Positions 32,782 to 36,863 of a stretch of 36,863 nt of DNA are shown here, piece after piece. The notes under the pieces were generated by a model, which saw only the letters and a program-made list of their open reading frames with translations, searched no databases and had not been told where the DNA came from. A program made the translations under genes and the position numbers. The DNA is taken from the NCBI GenBank assembly GCA_003150235.1, contig QAMW01000037.1, forward strand, positions 1-36,863, given 5' to 3'. Source of the stretch: Bacteroidales bacterium. Its GTDB lineage: Bacteria; Bacteroidota; Bacteroidia; Bacteroidales; Muribaculaceae. How positions within the stretch are numbered: the stretch's first letter is position 1; each line of letters opens with the position of its first letter.

Positions 32782-33645
32782 ATGAAATCATATTTTAACC
32801 TGCTCCTTATAGGAGCCACCGCAATGTTTGCGGCTTGCAATAATGAAGACGCTCCCGAGGCAAAGGGTGGCGAAGGGAATGAAATCGCGTTTCTGTGCAG
32901 CTATGCTCCGGAGTCACGTGCCACCGACACGGCATTTGAGGGAAATGACCGTATAGGAGTGTATATCGTCGCCGACGGGAAGACACTGCAGACAGGAGGT
33001 AACGAGCTCAACAACGAACAGTTCAGCTACAACGGCACGGCATGGACTCCGGCTCGTAAAGCTTACTGGAACGAGGGAGTGCATAACGTGTATGCTTACT
33101 ATCCATACGTTGCAAAGGTGAACGACGCGGAAGATTTCACATTTGACCTGCAGACCGATCAATCTACCCATGCGGGATATACTGCATCGGATTTTCTCTG
33201 GGCATCGAAAACCGGGGTGACGGCATCTGCATCGCCTGTCAGCCTGCAATTTGCCCACAGAATGAGTAAGGCAATCATCAAGCTTGAAAAAGGAGAGGAC
33301 TACGAGGGAGAGCTACCGGCTGACTGCGAGGTATATATACACAGTACGGTAGCCACTGCATCGGTCAATCTTGAGAACGGAGGGGTGTCGAAAGATATCT
33401 ATGCCGGTACGTCGACCATACGTGCATTCAAGAAGAGCAACACTGAGTATGAGGCAATCGTGGTGCCGCAGAATATCGAGTCGCGCCGCCCGCTTGTCGA
33501 GGTTGTGACTCAGGGCGTAAGCTATCTGATGGAAGGGAGACTGTCGTTTAAGCAAGGATACAGCCACACACTTATTGTAACCATAGGCAAGAGTCCTAAC
33601 CAGACCAAGATAGAAATAGGCGGTTCGATTGGGGGCTGGAACTAA
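32782..33645 (+). CDS. Fimbrillin-family lipoprotein, stand-alone
   Basis: The 287-residue lipoprotein (lipobox MFAAC, Cys19) has only the fimbrillin-like domain. It keeps the block shared with the three large neighbours: RIGVYIV, then NVYAYYPYV, YTASDFLWAS, FAHRMSKAIIKL and EAIVVPQNIE. It ends at SIGGWN, near where the large proteins switch to LRR after their ITPW or ISPW motif. It may be a subunit of a fimbria-like fibre or a partner that caps or displays the large proteins. The gene is 6 nt after the third paralog and 27 nt before the dockerin gene. Confidence 0.85.
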   Translation: MKSYFNLLLIGATAMFAACNNEDAPEAKGGEGNEIAFLCSYAPESRATDTAFEGNDRIGVYIVADGKTLQTGGNELNNEQFSYNGTAWTPARKAYWNEGVHNVYAYYPYVAKVNDAEDFTFDLQTDQSTHAGYTASDFLWASKTGVTASASPVSLQFAHRMSKAIIKLEKGEDYEGELPADCEVYIHSTVATASVNLENGGVSKDIYAGTSTIRAFKKSNTEYEAIVVPQNIESRRPLVEVVTQGVSYLMEGRLSFKQGYSHTLIVTIGKSPNQTKIEIGGSIGGWN

Positions 33646-33672
33646 CAGGCTTATCCGAAAAATAGATTTGCT

Positions 33673-35106
33673 ATGAAAAAAATCTTGATATCTATATGCC
33701 TCGTTGCCATTGCCACCGGAACTGTATCGGCAGCAAATTACAAAGGCGACATAAACCGCGATGGAAAGGTTGACCTCGCGGATATGGCGTTGGTGGCTAC
33801 GGCAATCAATTCGGGCAACTCCGACAAGACCTTGCATGACATCAACGGCTCGGGGGTGGTTGATGACGTTGACCTTGACGCGCTCGCCGACATCATATTG
33901 TCGGAAAAGCTGACCGAGGACACGGGACTAAATATAGGCATAGGCGGTTGGGGCGACGGCGGCGAGTTTGGCGGTGTGGTGACATCGCCGGGAATGTCGC
34001 GCTCGGTTGAATCAACTCAGTTTTTCCTTGACGGTCCGAAATATGATTTTGACAGGAACAGCAGTTACATGGAGTTCGGTATCGAAGGCACACCTTCGGC
34101 TGTCTCGGGAATATTATTTAATATGACTGTTCCTGAGGAACTTGATTTTGAAGCCGGGAAATTTGTGCAGTTATATGAACGGAGTACCGGACACCGGCTT
34201 TACGGAAAGCCGGTGGTAACAAATGCCGGCAATGACAGAAGGATTCGGTTTATCGTGTTCTCAAATACTCTGGAAGAACTTCCCATGGAGAGAACCGTGT
34301 TGGGACGGATTTATCCATTGGCAGATGTAGACAACTACTTCGCACACAGTTTTATAAATTGCCAGACTATTGAAAGAGGTGCCACCCGGAGCGTAGTTGT
34401 GCCGGAGCATGGGGCGTATGTGAACTGGAGTTTTTGCCCGGTAACCGGAATTACCTTGAATGAAACTTCTATAGAAATGCAGGTCGACGGTGAGATGACT
34501 CTCCATGCTACGATTTCGCCGGATAATGCCAAAAATAGGGATTTAAGGTGGAGTAGTGACAACACTGATGTAGTCACTGTCGACAGTTATGGTACAATCC
34601 ATGGAGTTTCGGTCGGTGAGGCAACAGTCACTGTGACGGCAGCTGACGGGTCAGGCGTATCGGCGACATGCCAAGTGAAAGTGAATCCTGTGCTTGTAAG
34701 GTCGATAGAGCTTGATGTCTCGAGTGTGGAACTTGCCATAGGGGAGAGCGTGACGTTACATGTGACTATTCTTCCGGAGAATGCGACCGACAAGCGCGTG
34801 AGCTGGAGTTCCGATGACATTGCTGCTGCGGTCGTGGATGACGAGGGAAAGGTGACTATTACCGGAGCCGGGAGCACAGTAATCCGCGTGGCAACTCTTG
34901 ACGGAAGTAACCTTGAGGCTACCTGCATGGTGTTGGGGCTGTCGGGGCTTATGGAAGTGATTGACGACAGTGAGCCGGTGGATATTTTCAGCATTACCGG
35001 AACGCTAATAGTTGCATCGGTGCCGATGGAGCGCGTACACATGTTGGAGCCGGGGACCTATATTATACGGCAATGCGGACGTGCATATAAAATCGTGATA
35101 CGCTGA
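33673..35106 (+). CDS. Dockerin, cohesin-like, BIG2 protein with T9SS-type C-terminal tail
   Basis: The 477 residues begin with a signal peptide (cleaved near SAA, residue 21) and a type I dockerin-like pair of calcium loops, DINRDGKVDLAD and DINGSGVVDDVD. A cohesin-like beta domain follows (about 110-235; AVSGILFNMTVPEEL, then HRLYG and FIVFSNTLEELP), then two BIG2 Ig-like domains (about 255-335 and 340-420). The last 55 or so residues, with VDIFSITGTLI, LEPGTYIIR and YKIVIR, look like a type A T9SS sorting domain. It would be secreted through the T9SS, whose regulators PorX and PorW are encoded in this same window. It is the last gene of the operon. Confidence 0.8.
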   Translation: MKKILISICLVAIATGTVSAANYKGDINRDGKVDLADMALVATAINSGNSDKTLHDINGSGVVDDVDLDALADIILSEKLTEDTGLNIGIGGWGDGGEFGGVVTSPGMSRSVESTQFFLDGPKYDFDRNSSYMEFGIEGTPSAVSGILFNMTVPEELDFEAGKFVQLYERSTGHRLYGKPVVTNAGNDRRIRFIVFSNTLEELPMERTVLGRIYPLADVDNYFAHSFINCQTIERGATRSVVVPEHGAYVNWSFCPVTGITLNETSIEMQVDGEMTLHATISPDNAKNRDLRWSSDNTDVVTVDSYGTIHGVSVGEATVTVTAADGSGVSATCQVKVNPVLVRSIELDVSSVELAIGESVTLHVTILPENATDKRVSWSSDDIAAAVVDDEGKVTITGAGSTVIRVATLDGSNLEATCMVLGLSGLMEVIDDSEPVDIFSITGTLIVASVPMERVHMLEPGTYIIRQCGRAYKIVIR

Positions 35107-35131
35107 TACGAGTCAGGAGACAATAAACGCC

Positions 35132-35161
35132 GGGGATGTGTCAAATTTGTGATGCATCTCC
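35132..35161 (+). terminator. Possible terminator of the large operon
   Basis: GGGGATG (35132-35138) can pair with CATCTCC (35155-35161) with one G-U, 26 nt after the operon's last stop, and a TATTTT follows about 6 nt later. It is weak. The rest of 35107-35280 shows nothing certain. Confidence 0.3.
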
Positions 35162-35280
35162 GCGTTCATATTTTGCGGGGGATAATGCGTGGTTAACTAT
35201 TGTTAAAAAGCGGGGATGGTGATGGGTATTTACTGATTTATGGCTAATATTGAACTTAAGATTATAATTACCGTCACGAT

Positions 35281-36546
35281 ATGAAACTTAAATCAATCTT
35301 CCTTTCGGCTGCCGTGTGCCTTGGATTTATGGCACATGCCGGGTCACAAGACTCGTTGTTTGTCATTTATTCGGGAAATCTCATGGCGTATCCTTATGTT
35401 GATAATGCCGCTCCGGCACAGACGCCGGCTCCCGATGGTTACACGCCTTTCCACATGGAGCATTACGGACGTCACGGGTCACGCTGGCTGATAGGGGAGA
35501 ATGATTATAAGGCTCCGGTGAGATGTCTTGAGGCTGCGGAGCGTAACGGCAAGCTGACTCCGCTGGGCGAGCGTACGCTTGCTGTGCTGCGTGATGTGGA
35601 GAAGGCTTCGCATAAGCGTCTCGGCGAACTTTCCGACAAGGGTGCAGTGCAGCACCGGGGGATAGGACGCCGAATGGCGCAGAATTATCCGGAAATTTTT
35701 ACGGCGGGGGCTAATGTCGACGCGAAGGCGACCGTGGTGATACGGTGTATACTGTCGATGCTCAACGGTCTTGAAGGGATACAGAGCGTGGCTCCGGATG
35801 TCAACGTACGCAGCGATGCTTCTTATGCCGACATGTATTTTATGAATTATGATGACAAACCGGCATGGAAAATCCATGCACGTGCCGACACGACCGTGCT
35901 CCGCGACTACCGGCAGCGCAACGTGGCTGCCGACGGCTATCTGTCGCGACTTGTTACCGACGAGAAGTTTGCCCGCGACAGCGTGGCTCCCGGACTGATG
36001 CCTTATCTCTACTGGGTGCTTGCCAACACGCAGAGCCATACCGGGCAGCCGTGGATTTTGCCGGAGGTATTTTCGGCTGACGAGGTGCGACAGGCGTGGC
36101 GTCAGGACAACGGCATGTGGGTGCTTCACAGCATCAATTCGCCGCTGACCGACAATCGTATGCCGCTCATTCAGCGCAACCTCCTGCGCAATATGATAGA
36201 AAGCACCGACACCGCGGCTTTGTCGGCGACTCCGGGTGCGAACCTGCGCTACGGTCACGACGGGATACTTCTGAATCTTATTACCCTGCTTGACCTTAAC
36301 GGACTCGGACAAGAGTTTGCCTCGATAGAGGAGGCGGAAGAAGCGGGGTTGAGGAGCTACGACCTGATTCCGATGGCGGGTAACGTGCAGCTTGTGTTTT
36401 ACCGCAATGATGCCGGGCACATACTTGTAAAGGCTCTTCTCAACGAGCGCGAAGCGACGCTTCCGGGCACATCCGTCGACGGTCCGTATTACGACTGGTC
36501 AACCCTCCGGAAATATTACCTCGAGAAACTCTCAGCGATAGAGTGA
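35281..36546 (+). CDS. Secreted histidine acid phosphatase (MINPP/phytase-like)
   Basis: The 421-residue protein has a signal peptide (about 1-21) and the histidine phosphatase signature R64-H65-G66-S67-R68-W69 with the nucleophilic His65. The partner acid pair H326-D327 is in NLRYGHDG. Branch 2 histidine phosphatases of this type remove phosphates from inositol phosphates or other monoesters in the periplasm or outside the cell. The RHGxRW form and length resemble Bacteroidetes MINPP-like enzymes, though the substrate is inferred. It lies 174 nt after the large operon and is probably a separate unit. Confidence 0.88.
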   Translation: MKLKSIFLSAAVCLGFMAHAGSQDSLFVIYSGNLMAYPYVDNAAPAQTPAPDGYTPFHMEHYGRHGSRWLIGENDYKAPVRCLEAAERNGKLTPLGERTLAVLRDVEKASHKRLGELSDKGAVQHRGIGRRMAQNYPEIFTAGANVDAKATVVIRCILSMLNGLEGIQSVAPDVNVRSDASYADMYFMNYDDKPAWKIHARADTTVLRDYRQRNVAADGYLSRLVTDEKFARDSVAPGLMPYLYWVLANTQSHTGQPWILPEVFSADEVRQAWRQDNGMWVLHSINSPLTDNRMPLIQRNLLRNMIESTDTAALSATPGANLRYGHDGILLNLITLLDLNGLGQEFASIEEAEEAGLRSYDLIPMAGNVQLVFYRNDAGHILVKALLNEREATLPGTSVDGPYYDWSTLRKYYLEKLSAIE

Positions 36547-36550
36547 GGGA

Positions 36551-36613
36551 GTTGTCAGTTGTGAGTTGTCAGTGTTCAGATTTCAGTTGTCAGATTACAG
36601 TTTTCAGATTTCA
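36551..36613. repeat. Nine-unit 7-nt tandem repeat
   Basis: The segment divides exactly into nine 7-mers of consensus GTTGTCA or GATTTCA, each with zero to three changes. Directly after it (about 36619-36652) runs an 8-9-nt degenerate tract of ACAGAGGG type. Both are intergenic, between the phosphatase and the IS30 end. Confidence 0.8.
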
Positions 36614-36680
36614 GAGATACAGAAGGACATAGGGTCAGAGGGGACAGAGGGATTCGCAGATTCTACCTGCAAGTGCAAAA

Positions 36681-36863
36681 TTAGGCAATAAATTTGAAGA
36701 ACTCGGCGACGGGGGTTGAAAAACCAAGCTTCAACCTCGGTCGTCTGTTTATTTTAATGATAATCTCCTTGAGCATTTCGTCAGATATAGAATCAAAGTC
36801 CGTTCCTTTTGGGATGTATTGCCTTATTAATTTGTTGTGGTATTCGATACAACCCTTTTCCCA
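36681..36863 (-). CDS. IS30-family transposase, C-terminal 60 residues (partial)
   Basis: On the minus strand an open frame enters from the right edge and ends with TAA at 36683-36681. The peptide contains WEKGCIEYHNKLIRQYIPKG, then INRRPRLKLGF and TPVAEFF, which is the C-terminal end of the IS30 DDE transposase family. The Glu after GCI is the likely last catalytic residue. The rest of the gene and the other end of the element are outside the window. No terminal inverted repeat can be confirmed. Confidence 0.85.
   Translation of the reverse strand, partial: WEKGCIEYHNKLIRQYIPKGTDFDSISDEMLKEIIIKINRRPRLKLGFSTPVAEFFKFIA

Noticed and set aside
1..36863. CRISPR arrays, tRNA and rRNA genes
   Set aside because: No regularly spaced identical repeats, no cloverleaf with the TTCGA loop and no rRNA-like blocks were seen on either strand.

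Overview
The window looks like a chromosomal segment of a Bacteroidales gut commensal, most likely Muribaculaceae-like; the family is an inference. Supporting signs are Bacteroidetes promoters of the TTTG / 19-21 nt / TAnnTTTG type, weak use of Shine-Dalgarno sites, type IX secretion regulators (PorX, PorW), fimbrillin-family lipoproteins, BspA-type leucine-rich repeats, BACON domains, M64 metallopeptidases, a SusC-like plug protein and an IS30 transposase end.

Left part (1-11.1 kb). After the tail of an unknown gene comes about 840 nt without a convincing protein gene. It holds two candidate structured RNAs and several perfect inverted repeats. A long minus-strand housekeeping cluster follows. 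In transcription order it is GH25 lysozyme, aroA, a small membrane protein, a metal ABC permease, porW, porX, tsaE, an Imm17-like protein and birA. A YafQ-type toxin-antitoxin pair lies just upstream of it.

Middle (11.1-22 kb). This part is more mixed: an orphan radical-SAM activase, an AT-rich secreted protein, a DUF6291-like protein, nicotinate phosphoribosyltransferase, and a metal-responsive pair. In that pair an HMA/AraC-type regulator is split into two overlapping frames upstream of a Cu/Zn-type permease with a C-terminal HMA domain. A 180-nt BIME-like palindromic element sits between regulator and permease. Then come a GH8 glycosidase with a TonB plug protein that has no barrel, a tyrosine recombinase, and a frameshifted ORF6N gene. 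Inverted and short-period tandem repeats cluster around the recombinase.

Right part (22-35.1 kb). One plus-strand operon dominates. Three tandem paralogous lipoproteins of 1153-1175 residues each combine fimbrillin, BspA LRR, BACON and M64 peptidase domains. A short fimbrillin lipoprotein follows, then a protein with dockerin, cohesin-like and two BIG2 domains and a probable T9SS sorting tail. The genes overlap or nearly touch, so they are probably co-translated. The first paralog has lost all recognisable active-site residues, whereas the second and third keep an HEAxGH motif. The operon leader carries a G9 tract at the end of a 32-codon upstream ORF, inside an imperfect hairpin, which suggests slippage-based control. 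This operon is the best candidate here for an undescribed system: a surface adhesin/protease assembly with two active-looking proteases and one pseudoprotease. The right edge has a histidine phosphatase, a 7-nt tandem repeat tract and the 3' end of an IS30-family transposase.
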